Positions 18,465 through 27,112 of a DNA stretch of 64,000 bases are shown one piece after another. Position numbers and translations under genes: made by a program. The notes below the pieces were generated by a model that made no database searches, was not told the DNA's origin, and saw only the letters and a list, made by a program, of their open reading frames with translations. Source of the stretch: Tritrichomonas musculus (Eukaryota; Parabasalia; Tritrichomonadida; Tritrichomonadidae); assembly GCA_039105265.1 (NCBI GenBank), contig JAPFFF010000007.1, forward strand, positions 3,224,001 through 3,288,000, given 5' to 3'. Each line of letters opens with the position of its first letter. Positions within the stretch are counted from its first letter, which is position 1.

Positions 18465-19205
18465 ATGCTAGTATCAGTACAAAGCACAAATGCAGATGAA
18501 TATAATAAGGTATCAGTTAATTTAGATATACCTTGGAAGTGTAAATATGTCAAGTATTATGTATCTTCATTAAGCACCTTGAGTAATATTCTGTTAACCA
18601 ATGATGAAGATTATATTGAGATGTCAAGTGATTCAGTACCTATTAAAGCCTATTTTCGAACTCCTAAATTTTCTTATACAATCAAAGAATTACAATCGGT
18701 ATTAAATTTAATGTCTTGGTTTCAATGGGAGTATAAACAAGAAACAAGAACATTCCAAATAAAAACCACAATGAAGACTACCATTACGTCTTTAACTCAT
18801 CGAGCTGCATTAGTAACTGGTCTTTATAATACTCCATTGCCTTTAGAGTTACCTGCTAATACAACCTATATAATAAAAGATATACCAATATTAAATCATT
18901 CTAAGTTGTATCTAGTATCACTACAAGGTAATGCCATATACTCGAATATAGGTGAACAGCAATATACACCTTCAGTTATAGGTACAATAAATACCTTCAC
19001 TGTAGATAAGAAACCACTTATCTATGATTTCGAGACTGAGGGTAAGCCTTTAAAAATAAAAACATTTACAGATTCATTAAAGTTTTTAGAATTAAGTTTA
19101 GTAGATTTTCAATACCAGCCGATATTGTTAAAAAGTCCTTTGTTCATAACTATCAAAATTAAACCATCCAACTCGACTGATATCAATGATGTTATAACTA
19201 AGTAA
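18465..19205 (+). CDS. unrecognised beta-rich element B protein
   Basis: A 246-aa protein of alternating strands rich in Thr, Ser, Leu and Tyr, with no catalytic motif. It starts 16 bases from the start codon of the divergent 1755-aa gene, and its stop overlaps the end of the polymerase gene by 8 bases tail-to-tail. The composition and the lack of enzyme motifs suggest a small capsid or fibre-associated protein. The assignment is by position and composition only. Confidence 0.5.
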   Translation: MLVSVQSTNADEYNKVSVNLDIPWKCKYVKYYVSSLSTLSNILLTNDEDYIEMSSDSVPIKAYFRTPKFSYTIKELQSVLNLMSWFQWEYKQETRTFQIKTTMKTTITSLTHRAALVTGLYNTPLPLELPANTTYIIKDIPILNHSKLYLVSLQGNAIYSNIGEQQYTPSVIGTINTFTVDKKPLIYDFETEGKPLKIKTFTDSLKFLELSLVDFQYQPILLKSPLFITIKIKPSNSTDINDVITK

Positions 19206-22200
19206 ACCTAAGAGTACGTGCAAATTTAGGTAAGTTGGTTTGTTGAAATGTCTTTGACTTCCTGAATGCATTCGAACCATCCAACAAATCAAATGTCATA
19301 CTTTCTCCTTCATGCATTCTTTCAAAAAGCTCTTCAACTGAGATATCCATCCTTTTGCACTTGTTGAGAATAACTTGTTTTGGAATTCCTTTGAGTCTAA
19401 TATGATATCCTTCATTTCCTTGTTCATCAACCAAGATATCGAGGTAGCTCTTTTTACCAAGTGCAATGAGTTTTCTTGAGTGTATTTCCCCTTGACTACC
19501 TTCGAACTCATCAAAGTCATTATGAAACTGACACATATTTTTTCCAATAAGAGGTTGATGATACTTGAACTGAAATAAGTCAGCTATCCTTGGTACATCT
19601 TTTTCAAGTACATGCATACTATCAGTATCTTGATAAAAGATAGGTATACCTGCTTGTTCAGCTGTAGCCATAACCCTGTTCATTAAGTGCTTACTCCAAG
19701 AGAGAACGCTTGCACCAAATTGAGGTAGGTTGAAATGGTCATTAATTGGTTTCAACTTCTTGACATAGCACTTATCAATATTAGCATCTTCAACAACCTC
19801 CTTGATAAAGTTGTAGTTCCTCCATAGGTACTTGTATAGTTGGCTTTTTGGTACTGTCTTGGTTTCAGTCTTTGTTGCTTTCAATATTGACTTGCCATAT
19901 ATGGAGTTGAGGAGGAGCTTTATTGTTTGTTCAAGAGGGTTCTTTTGCTTTTTATAACTTGCCCTGAGATTAAAGAGCTTCTCAATGAACTCATTGATTT
20001 TCTTGTTAAATCCTTCATCAAAGTAATAGCCACGTATTAACTCATATTCAACATCATAAAATTCGAACAAGTCCATGAGACCTACTTTATCGATATAATA
20101 ATGGTCAACAAGGAAATTGCCGAATATTTTACTACCTGCTTCATTCCTTGTAAATACTTGTCCAAATTTATATGGCTCTTTTGATTTACATTCGAGTTTC
20201 TTGATGTTGACTTCGATAAAGAATGTATCATATTGCATAAGTTGTTCATGTGTTGTACCTTGTGATATTACTTTAGGTCTTCCTAATGGTATACCATCCA
20301 TAACATACATTGCAGATGGATATAAGCTAACTGCATCAAAGTCTTGTATCTTTCCTTCGATGTATTGCTTTTCATTACCTGCTGTCATTGTTCTTCCACC
20401 AGAGACACATCGTTGTATGAAGTCTTGACACTTACCTGATAGTTCATAACATCCATCAAAGCAACCATATTTCTTGGCAAAGCAGTATCCAATAGCACTT
20501 ATAGATATAAAATCATGAACACCATACATATCTGTCTTTGTCTCTTTAAAGACTGCTTTCAGGTCTTCATTAAATTTTTCCATTCCCTTCATCAAAACAA
20601 TACAGTCCTTGAAACAATAGAAGATGGCATATTTAATGATGTCGATTTTGCCATCATTATAGCAATTTGCGATTTTTGCATTTTCGATAATCTGCTTGCA
20701 GTTTGCATCAAGTTGTTCTTTCGATAACTTATCTGCATTTTCATCGATGTATTGCTGTTGGAACTCAGTAGCATCAACAATTCTTCTTTGAATGTTCTCT
20801 TGTGTATATAGCTTATATGCCATGACTTCCTTGTGAACATTGAGGTTGAACATTGTAGCAAATTTACTTAATGCTTGTGGTATTATACTGTATGAGTTCC
20901 TGAATGTTAATCTCTTTTTGACTTTCCTTGTACCTTCTTCGAATAATGTCATGATGATTTGCAACACAGTTCCACTTCGTTCTGTTATCTGTGTATCCCA
21001 TCCAGGTGTGTTAATGAAAAAACATGCATCATACTTGAGGTTGTGAAAATATGTTAATGAGCCACTCCATAAATAATTCAAGAGCTTCTGTCCACAATCT
21101 TCACCTTGAATAGATATTTTATGTATGTTGGCACCATCTCGAAAGATAGTACAATTGAGATATGGTATATGTGGACTGACTGTAGAGTTTGTTTCGAAGT
21201 CGCTATAATAAATCCTTGACCATGTATTTTGTTTCTTCTTGTTATTCTCAATGAGTCTTGTACTCTGTTCTGCATTATATTCGAGACTTACATAGTCATT
21301 AACATGTTCATATTCAGTTGTGTTGATAATATCCATTTCGCATGCTTTGATTTCTTCAAATAGATGTAACTCAAACATCTTTTGGAAAAAGGTTATTGGT
21401 TTGATTCCTTCATGTTTATAGTCTTTGACAGTCTTTCCATTTTTCTCCAATCTTGCTATCATACATCTTTTGTCAAAAGGCATATATGCAAATGTTCTAT
21501 CAAGTTCTTCATAGTGTTGAAGGTAGAATAATGTACAAGGTATTTTCCTGTTGAGCATATAATGGTCTTTGAACAATATCAGGTTAACTTCTCTTTTAAA
21601 ATCAACAGACCATTTTTTCTTTCTGGTGTTGATTCTTGTTTCATACTTGTATTTATCAGGTTGTTCAACAATTCTAATGATACTAAAATTGCACTTGAAC
21701 TTTTTAGCTACTTCTTCTATCTTGTTATTAGGTATGGCTCTTGTTTGAACAAAAAATCGTAAGTCATCTATTTCATCATCAGTGAACACACCTGATTGTA
21801 TACAAGCATATACAAAACAATTATCTCTGTAGTTCTCTTTCCTTACCTCATGAAAGATTTGGTATGTAGATAAGTCTATAGGTGATAGATTGATGTATGG
21901 GAAAAAACTACCTTCTGGTGTATTTCGATAGTCTTCATCAATTTCGACTTCATCATCATAGATTTCATGAGTATCCATATCTTGCATCTTGGTTCTAAAA
22001 TGAACACCATCATTTGTTTTGTTCATGTCAATAAATTGTACCTCATATCGAACTGGAATGAACATGTTTGAGATATATGGATTAGTGTCTGATTGGTCTT
22101 CACTTAAATCAAGTTCTCCTGTTATATGTCCTAATGTACTTTCGATGTTGTGCTTATCACTGAGTGTGAAGTACTTATAAGTTCCATCAAGTGCAATTGC

Positions 22201-22473
22201 TTTAACAATAGGTCTTCCAACATTTTTCTTTTTATGTATCTGTCGTAGTGCTTCCGTAAATGCGTACCTCTTATCTTCATCTTGATTGATGTCTGTAGCA
22301 AAACCAATACCTTGTCCTGCAGGAATCATGAGCTTCCTCATTTCTTCTTTAAATTTGTCTTTCTTTTGGTATTGTTTTGCACGTCGATTATATTCACGAC
22401 GAAACTGTGATTTTGTATCAGCATAGACATCTCCAATAGCATCTAAAAAATTATCTTCAATGTCCTTGTTCAT
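19198..22473 (-). CDS. POLB: protein-primed family-B DNA polymerase (element B)
   Basis: 1091 residues from the ATG at 22473 (MNKDIEDNFLD). The N-terminal 400 residues are element-specific and include a 'DNCFVYACIQSG' segment typical of Maverick polymerases. The 3'-5' exonuclease motifs are visible: DFE in YYSDFETNST (about 424), a HNLKYDACFF motif (about 477) and YCFKDC (about 620). Polymerase motif A is DFDAVSLYPS (about 711), motif B is LLLNSIYGKS (about 856) and motif C is YQDTDSMHV (about 947). Long insertions between A and B fit protein-primed polymerases (TPR1/TPR2). It would copy the element's linear DNA. A host-type initiator (TCACTT) lies 17 bases before the ATG. Confidence 0.93.
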   Translation of the reverse strand: MNKDIEDNFLDAIGDVYADTKSQFRREYNRRAKQYQKKDKFKEEMRKLMIPAGQGIGFATDINQDEDKRYAFTEALRQIHKKKNVGRPIVKAIALDGTYKYFTLSDKHNIESTLGHITGELDLSEDQSDTNPYISNMFIPVRYEVQFIDMNKTNDGVHFRTKMQDMDTHEIYDDEVEIDEDYRNTPEGSFFPYINLSPIDLSTYQIFHEVRKENYRDNCFVYACIQSGVFTDDEIDDLRFFVQTRAIPNNKIEEVAKKFKCNFSIIRIVEQPDKYKYETRINTRKKKWSVDFKREVNLILFKDHYMLNRKIPCTLFYLQHYEELDRTFAYMPFDKRCMIARLEKNGKTVKDYKHEGIKPITFFQKMFELHLFEEIKACEMDIINTTEYEHVNDYVSLEYNAEQSTRLIENNKKKQNTWSRIYYSDFETNSTVSPHIPYLNCTIFRDGANIHKISIQGEDCGQKLLNYLWSGSLTYFHNLKYDACFFINTPGWDTQITERSGTVLQIIMTLFEEGTRKVKKRLTFRNSYSIIPQALSKFATMFNLNVHKEVMAYKLYTQENIQRRIVDATEFQQQYIDENADKLSKEQLDANCKQIIENAKIANCYNDGKIDIIKYAIFYCFKDCIVLMKGMEKFNEDLKAVFKETKTDMYGVHDFISISAIGYCFAKKYGCFDGCYELSGKCQDFIQRCVSGGRTMTAGNEKQYIEGKIQDFDAVSLYPSAMYVMDGIPLGRPKVISQGTTHEQLMQYDTFFIEVNIKKLECKSKEPYKFGQVFTRNEAGSKIFGNFLVDHYYIDKVGLMDLFEFYDVEYELIRGYYFDEGFNKKINEFIEKLFNLRASYKKQKNPLEQTIKLLLNSIYGKSILKATKTETKTVPKSQLYKYLWRNYNFIKEVVEDANIDKCYVKKLKPINDHFNLPQFGASVLSWSKHLMNRVMATAEQAGIPIFYQDTDSMHVLEKDVPRIADLFQFKYHQPLIGKNMCQFHNDFDEFEGSQGEIHSRKLIALGKKSYLDILVDEQGNEGYHIRLKGIPKQVILNKCKRMDISVEELFERMHEGESMTFDLLDGSNAFRKSKTFQQTNLPKFARTLRFT

Positions 22474-22489
22474 GTTTAACCTAAAATAA

Positions 22490-22495
22490 AAGTGA
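22490..22495 (-). promoter_or_regulatory. initiator element of the polymerase gene
   Basis: The minus-strand TCACTT fits the trichomonad initiator consensus TCAYTW, 17-22 bases before the polymerase ATG, the distance usual for these very short leaders. Confidence 0.55.
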
Positions 22496-22555
22496 AACGA
22501 TAAAAATAAAAACAAAGAAAAAGTAAAAAAAATTATTTTTTAGTTATGACCTATC

Positions 22556-23974
22556 TTATTGGGGGTAATCATCATCATCAACGACATTATCTTCGAGATA
22601 TGGAAAATGATATTGGAACTCATGTCCTTTCGACTTCGAGTCAGAGTTCCGTTCAATTTCGTTCTTCTCCATTGATTCACCAAATTGCTTAATGGCATTC
22701 AGCACTTGCTTCGGTGATTGCTTCTTTCCTTTTCTCTCGAAGCTGCATGCTTTGTCCAACTTCTCTTTCTCTTCTGGTGATAAGTATGGTCGAAGATGAT
22801 AAATGCAATTGGACAACTTCCATCCATAGGACTTGAACACGTTTATCATCTCTGGTGCTTTTTTCTTGTCATATGATTCAATAGCGTCCATCATGTTTCG
22901 AAGATAATCAACTTCTACCATCATCAATCTCGATCTTGCCAACTTTTCAGCAAATGCATCATCTGTTGGAGGACCAGCTTGTTGAGCATTTTTCAGATCC
23001 GCCACGTCCTTCTTTAGATCGTGAATTTTGTTAATGTACTTCGCCACCTTTTTTGGAGCAAGTTCCAATTTCATCAGCTCGAGTGCGTATTCGTCGTTAT
23101 TATCAATGTCTTTCCTGAGTTCTTCAGCATTGTGATTGATGTCTTCAATGTGAAATTCTACACCAGTCATTTTCTCCTCCAACTTCGTTAATCGTTCTTT
23201 CAAGTTTTCATTTTCTTCTATTAATTGTTCCATTTCTTCTCGAAAGTCGAATGGACGAACATTATCCTCCTTATAATCACTATTGGATTTCATATCATGA
23301 ACACTTTTCGGTGGCTTATATGGTTCTTTGCGAGCTGGTGATGGTTCTTGTTCATGATCAACTTCTTCTTCTCCTTCTATCTTTGTTTCTTCTTTTGGAT
23401 TGGAACCGAGTTTTTGATTCTCGACAAATGCAGATGGTCTAGCGAGAACTCTTGGAGGTGGTGGTATTTGTTGATTAGAAGGAGGTGGAGGAGGTGGAGG
23501 AACTTGTATTATATTATATGAGCGAGGTGGTGGAAAGACTTTATTTGAAATTGGAACATATGGAACATATGGATTCTTCCTTCTTGCATCGTCTTCTTGC
23601 TTCAATCTTGCTAATGCTTCTTCTTCTTGCTTCTTCTTCAATCTAGCTGCTTCTTCTTCTTGTTGCTTCTTCAATCGAGCTGCTTCTTCTTCTTCTTGCT
23701 TCTTCTTCAATCTAGCTGCTTCTTCTTCTTCTTGCTTCTTCTTCAATCTAGCTGCTTCTTCTTCTTGCTGCTTCTTCTTCAATCTAGCTGCTGCTTCTTC
23801 TTGCTGCTTCATGATGAACAGTCGCATGGATTCGAGTTGTTCTGGGGTCATGTTCTTGAGCCAAACTTCTGTGGGTGGAGCTGATGGCGGATCTGATGGT
23901 GGAGCTTGTTGACCCGATTGCTCGATCGAGTCAAATAGACTAACATCGCTGTCTGAGCTGTAGTTGTATGACAT
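22556..23974 (-). CDS. coiled-coil element B protein
   Basis: A 472-aa protein. After a short Ser/Asp-rich start, residues about 50-135 consist of repeated QEEEAARLKKK units, a near-perfect tandem repeat forming a long charged helix. A Pro-rich segment (about 150-180, with runs of seven Pro) and an acidic linker follow. A second coiled coil lies at about 235-345, with a helical C-terminal domain to 440. The last 30 residues are acidic and aromatic. There are no enzyme motifs. It could be a scaffold or virion-core protein. An initiator TCATTT (minus strand, 23995-24000) lies 21 bases before the ATG. Confidence 0.6.
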   Translation of the reverse strand: MSYNYSSDSDVSLFDSIEQSGQQAPPSDPPSAPPTEVWLKNMTPEQLESMRLFIMKQQEEAAARLKKKQQEEEAARLKKKQEEEEAARLKKKQEEEEAARLKKQQEEEAARLKKKQEEEALARLKQEDDARRKNPYVPYVPISNKVFPPPRSYNIIQVPPPPPPPSNQQIPPPPRVLARPSAFVENQKLGSNPKEETKIEGEEEVDHEQEPSPARKEPYKPPKSVHDMKSNSDYKEDNVRPFDFREEMEQLIEENENLKERLTKLEEKMTGVEFHIEDINHNAEELRKDIDNNDEYALELMKLELAPKKVAKYINKIHDLKKDVADLKNAQQAGPPTDDAFAEKLARSRLMMVEVDYLRNMMDAIESYDKKKAPEMINVFKSYGWKLSNCIYHLRPYLSPEEKEKLDKACSFERKGKKQSPKQVLNAIKQFGESMEKNEIERNSDSKSKGHEFQYHFPYLEDNVVDDDDYPQ

Positions 23975-23994
23975 ACAAGTATAAAAATGATCTA

Positions 23995-24000
23995 TTTTCT
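23995..24000 (-). promoter_or_regulatory. initiator element of the coiled-coil gene
   Basis: The minus-strand TCATTT fits TCAYTW, 21-26 bases before the start codon at 23974. Confidence 0.5.
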
Positions 24001-24147
24001 AGTTGATATCACTAAATTTTAAATTTCGTAGAAAAACTCGAAGGTGGATATTTTTCTTTGAAAAAGTTACATTAACTATAAAAATTCAAAAATTGAATTA
24101 AAAAAAATAAAATATATTGAAATTTTAAAAAAATATATTTATTAATA

Positions 24148-24153
24148 TCACTA
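24148..24153 (+). promoter_or_regulatory. initiator element before the 141-aa gene
   Basis: TCACTA fits TCAYTW, with its last base 12 bases before the ATG at 24165. Confidence 0.5.
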
Positions 24154-24164
24154 TTATTTTATTA

Positions 24165-24590
24165 ATGATGAATGAAGAAGAAGATAAAATAGAAGATATT
24201 TTACAAAAACAAACACCTCCTAAAGATCATGATTCATTCGACTACAAAATTAATATAAACATGTCGAAAAAAATATCTCAACTAAAAGTTGAAGATGATA
24301 CATCAAATTTAAGAACGATGTGTGAAAATTATGCTCATGCTCTTGAAAATGATGCACATCGACTTCGAGCAAAACAAAAAAAGAGGTATGATGAATGGTT
24401 TGACAACCTCGAGAAAGATTGTTATCCTGCAAGAGACATTGTTAACTTGTACAACATGTTCTTTGGTCATGAACTATCTATTACTCGACTTGGTTTCGGG
24501 CATCTCGATGGAACAAAGAGACACTTTACACATAAGAAAGTGAAAAGAAACAAGAAGTTCATCACAATGTACTACAAGAAAAATGAATAA
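24165..24590 (+). CDS. unrecognised basic element B protein
   Basis: A 141-aa protein. It has an acidic first 20 residues, a helical middle (about 40-95, with KQKKRYDEWFDNLEKD) and a very basic end (HFTHKKVKRNKKFITMYYKKNE). The basic tail suggests DNA or RNA binding. No family is recognised. It is transcribed away from the coiled-coil gene, with the two starts 190 bases apart, so this spacer is a two-way promoter. Just after its stop a 19-bp tandem repeat begins. Confidence 0.5.
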   Translation: MMNEEEDKIEDILQKQTPPKDHDSFDYKININMSKKISQLKVEDDTSNLRTMCENYAHALENDAHRLRAKQKKRYDEWFDNLEKDCYPARDIVNLYNMFFGHELSITRLGFGHLDGTKRHFTHKKVKRNKKFITMYYKKNE

Positions 24591-24616
24591 CTAAAAAAAA
24601 ACTTTTTTTTTAACTA

Positions 24617-24875
24617 CATGTTTTTCCTCATAAGCTACCTTTTTCCTCATAAGCTACCTTTTTCCTCATAAGCTACCTTTTTCCTCATAAGCTACCTTTT
24701 TCCTCATAAGCTACCTTTTTCCTCATAAGCTACCTTTTTCCTCATAAGCTACCTTTTTCCTCATAAGCTACCTTTTTCCTCATAAGCTACCTTTTTTCCT
24801 CATAAGCTACCTTTTTTCCTCATAAGCTACCTTTTTTCCTCATAAGCTACCTTTTTCCTCATAAGCTACCTTTTT
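24617..24875. repeat. 19-20-bp minisatellite
   Basis: Thirteen tandem copies of a unit ending CCTCATAAGCTAC. Most are 19 bp, with some of 20 bp from one extra T. The repeats abut directly without unique spacers. The array lies between two converging genes and runs into the 3' end of the minus-strand gene at 24840, supplying its stop codon. Confidence 0.95.
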
Positions 24876-25130
24876 GCTTTCATACGACATTATTTTTTCC
24901 TTCATACTTTGTATTTCTCTTTTCTTTCTTTCACGATATGCCTTTTGCTGTTGTTTACGTGCTTCATTTCGTTCTTCAACAGTTGCATACTTTTGCTTTC
25001 TACCACGTTTTTCTGTTGTTTCAGTTTTTGCAGTATCAATATTTTTGAGGTTGTTGTTACTCTTGGACTTCTTCAACTTCTTGATGATAGCTGTTTCCTT
25101 GAACTCACCCAAATCTAAATTTTGGCTCAT
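24840..25130 (-). CDS. small basic bZIP-like/AT-hook protein (element B)
   Basis: About 96 residues from the ATG at 25130 (MSQNLDLGEF), chosen because the longer frame would run into the divergent promoter. Residues about 35-75 are very basic: an AT-hook-like KRGRK, then NEARKQQQKAYRERKKREI, which resembles a bZIP basic region (N-x7-R spacing) followed by a short possible zipper helix. It is probably a DNA-binding protein of the element; fungal or host bZIP ancestry cannot be judged. Its last codons (VAYEEKGSL) and stop lie inside the minisatellite, so its tail length may change as the array changes. Confidence 0.55.
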   Translation of the reverse strand: MSQNLDLGEFKETAIIKKLKKSKSNNNLKNIDTAKTETTEKRGRKQKYATVEERNEARKQQQKAYRERKKREIQSMKEKIMSYESKKVAYEEKGSL

Positions 25131-25189
25131 GATTTCATTCGAGAAAAAAAATTGAATTATTTTTGAAAATTGAATATTCGCAAACAAAA

Positions 25190-25200
25190 TCACTTCATTT
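25190..25200 (+). promoter_or_regulatory. paired initiator elements before the 123-aa gene
   Basis: TCACTT (25190-25195) and TCATTT (25195-25200) overlap by one base. Both fit TCAYTW and lie 7-17 bases before the ATG at 25207. Confidence 0.5.
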
Positions 25201-25206
25201 TTTAAA

Positions 25207-25578
25207 ATGTCGCGTTCTGGAAATGACTTCAAAGAATTCCAAAAACAGCAAAAGCTAGCTATCAAAAATGCTCATGTTGAAATAGCCAATGCTATTAAAG
25301 AGGTGATATTTCTGTTCAACCAAAAAATAATAAACTCGACATCATCTAATGTCTGCACCATCTATGACCCTTTGATACAAGCAAACATGAACAAGATTGC
25401 TGAAGCACTTACTCAAATGAATCTCACTACCTGCGAGGTTTTTCATAAAAAGATTCCTCAATCTCCAACACCAAAATCTATTGGCTTTCACGTGCCTATA
25501 GTGCCTGACTCGCAAGAGACACAAGAAGAAGATGATGAAGATGAACAAGAAGCTTCATCTCCAAAAGACAAGGAGTAA
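25207..25578 (+). CDS. unrecognised helical element B protein
   Basis: A 123-aa protein. Residues 1-85 are predicted helical (KEFQKQQKLAIKNAHVEIAN, then two more helices). The last 25 residues are acidic and low in complexity (QETQEEDDEDEQEASSP). It diverges from the basic gene at 24840-25130 across a 76-base spacer. There is no enzyme motif; it could be a small regulator or virion protein. Confidence 0.5.
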   Translation: MSRSGNDFKEFQKQQKLAIKNAHVEIANAIKEVIFLFNQKIINSTSSNVCTIYDPLIQANMNKIAEALTQMNLTTCEVFHKKIPQSPTPKSIGFHVPIVPDSQETQEEDDEDEQEASSPKDKE

Positions 25579-25631
25579 GAGTAAAAAATAATTACTTCTA
25601 ATTTTACGTTTTTTTATATATGTCTTTTTTT

Positions 25632-26156
25632 TTATACTATGCAATATTTTAAGCATACATGATAATTATTAACAAGCTCATTATATTCTTTATTATATAC
25701 TTGTTTCAAGTCAATGACTACCTCTCCATTATCTTTAATAATCTTAATAGCATCTATTTTTCTTATTGGATTGCTCTTAGCTGCACAACATCCAACATCT
25801 TCATTAAGTTGTACTTCAACCTCACTAACATGTAGTATTGCTTTGATGATGTTGCTAAGAGATTCAATAGGTACTATGATGCATTTCTTTGATATAATGT
25901 TAGCTAGTAGTGCTTTGTCTTGATTAAGTAGTATTTGTGCATATGCTTCAAGTATAACATTACGTACATCTGGTTCAACTTCAACAGGTTCTGTTTGCAC
26001 TCCAATGTCTCTTGTAATAACAATGTCTTCCTTGCCATCATCTCTCTTATTAATAATAATGTTGTTGTTGATGTTTGATGTAGATGATGCAGCTGCTGAT
26101 GGTTCTAAAGATACATTTGCTTGAACTCCATTGGTTGTACCCCTCTTCTTAATCAT
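25632..26156 (-). CDS. unrecognised element B protein
   Basis: A 174-aa protein. A low-complexity start (Ser/Ala/Asn, about 15-35) is followed by an acidic segment with 'GVQTEPVEVEPD' and an alternating helix-strand C-terminal domain (about 70-174). The GVQT/GTQT phrase also occurs in the protease gene's N-terminus and in the gene at 35217, so several element B proteins share this short motif. There is no recognised family. Confidence 0.45.
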   Translation of the reverse strand: MIKKRGTTNGVQANVSLEPSAAASSTSNINNNIIINKRDDGKEDIVITRDIGVQTEPVEVEPDVRNVILEAYAQILLNQDKALLANIISKKCIIVPIESLSNIIKAILHVSEVEVQLNEDVGCCAAKSNPIRKIDAIKIIKDNGEVVIDLKQVYNKEYNELVNNYHVCLKYCIV

Positions 26157-26177
26157 TTAGGTTGGGAAAAAATAGGC

Positions 26178-26624
26178 TTAAAGTACTAAGTCTAGCTGTT
26201 CTCCAATAAACATGTCAAATGACTCAATTTGATATTTCTGCTTGAGAGCATCGATTTTTGGTTTATGACTTGTAGGAGCAGCTGCAATGGAGTAGTTGTA
26301 GTATTTGATTCCTTGATACTCTTGAGTGGTAGTGTTTCCATTTATGTAGAACTCTTCGAAATCTTCAGTTATTTTTCTCCTTGAGTTAGGCTTAATAAAT
26401 ATTGAGTCAAGATCAAGTTCTTTGAGCTTATCTGGATAAAATCTGTGGCACTTGTCTTTTACCTTGATTGAGACATAGAGTACTTTGCCTAAATAACTCC
26501 ATTCTCCTGTTTTCATTGGGTACTTGTCACAAAGTATCGAGAAATTACATTGTTTAGTATTTGGAGCACATTTTGCGCGAAGTTCATTGACATAGTCATA
26601 GACGTTTCTTGTTGTCATTTTCAT
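26178..26624 (-). CDS. unrecognised element B protein
   Basis: A 148-aa mixed alpha/beta protein with conserved-looking aromatic residues (EWSYLGKVLYVSIKV near 40). No motif is recognised. The start codon is preceded directly by a TTTTTATCCA box (26626-26635). It stands 21 bases after the previous gene on a minus-strand row that leads to the capsid genes, so a virion or assembly role is possible. Confidence 0.45.
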   Translation of the reverse strand: MKMTTRNVYDYVNELRAKCAPNTKQCNFSILCDKYPMKTGEWSYLGKVLYVSIKVKDKCHRFYPDKLKELDLDSIFIKPNSRRKITEDFEEFYINGNTTTQEYQGIKYYNYSIAAAPTSHKPKIDALKQKYQIESFDMFIGEQLDLVL

Positions 26625-26625
26625 C

Positions 26626-26635
26626 TGGATAAAAA
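26626..26635 (-). promoter_or_regulatory. TTTTTATCCA box before the 148-aa gene
   Basis: The same ten bases are found before the element A genes starting at 10985 and 12441. Here the box is one base from the ATG. If it is a transcription start, the leader would be almost absent. Confidence 0.35.
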
Positions 26636-26648
26636 ATTCAATAAAAAA

Positions 26649-27083
26649 TTAATATATGTTATTTTGGGTAAAGATATGTTGGGTAGGTCCATATCGAATA
26701 TCTTGTTTATTATATTCTCTTGCTCTACCTTGCATTGGTGGTTTCTCAGGCTTCTTAAGATATTTTGGTAAGAGAGGTACTGGTCTATCTTTTTCACCTA
26801 TATGTCGATAAAAACCACCATCTGTAATACTAACAGGAGGTTCACGAACAGGTTTGGTTATATGTTCTCGAGTATCTGGAAATCTAACAGGGTCCTCATG
26901 TTCAATAATCTGGGTAGGTGGTCGATTAATATATGGGTTGAAGGTTACAGAATAAGTATTAGTATTACTGAACACACCAAAATGTTGAAACTCTAAGTCC
27001 TTATTTTTCATGGTAGCTTCATTATACATCATACCTTCTCTTCCAACAATCTCAGCATGTGGGCTTCTATAATCATTCGACAT
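26649..27083 (-). CDS. unrecognised Pro/Arg-rich element B protein
   Basis: About 144 residues from the ATG at 27083 (MSNDYRSPHAEIVG). It is rich in Pro, Arg and aromatic residues, with a middle of extended segments (NPYINRPPTQIIEHEDPVRF), no helices of note and a basic end. Small Pro-rich proteins beside the major capsid gene often act as capsid cement or minor proteins. That role is inferred only from position (29 bases downstream of the capsid gene). Confidence 0.45.
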   Translation of the reverse strand: MSNDYRSPHAEIVGREGMMYNEATMKNKDLEFQHFGVFSNTNTYSVTFNPYINRPPTQIIEHEDPVRFPDTREHITKPVREPPVSITDGGFYRHIGEKDRPVPLLPKYLKKPEKPPMQGRAREYNKQDIRYGPTQHIFTQNNIY

Positions 27084-27112
27084 TTTCCAAAACATAAAAA
27101 ACATACTTCTTT

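Noticed and set aside
24617-24875. Regular repeats suggesting a CRISPR array.
   Set aside because: The 19-20-bp units abut directly without unique spacers, and the genome is eukaryotic. It is a minisatellite.
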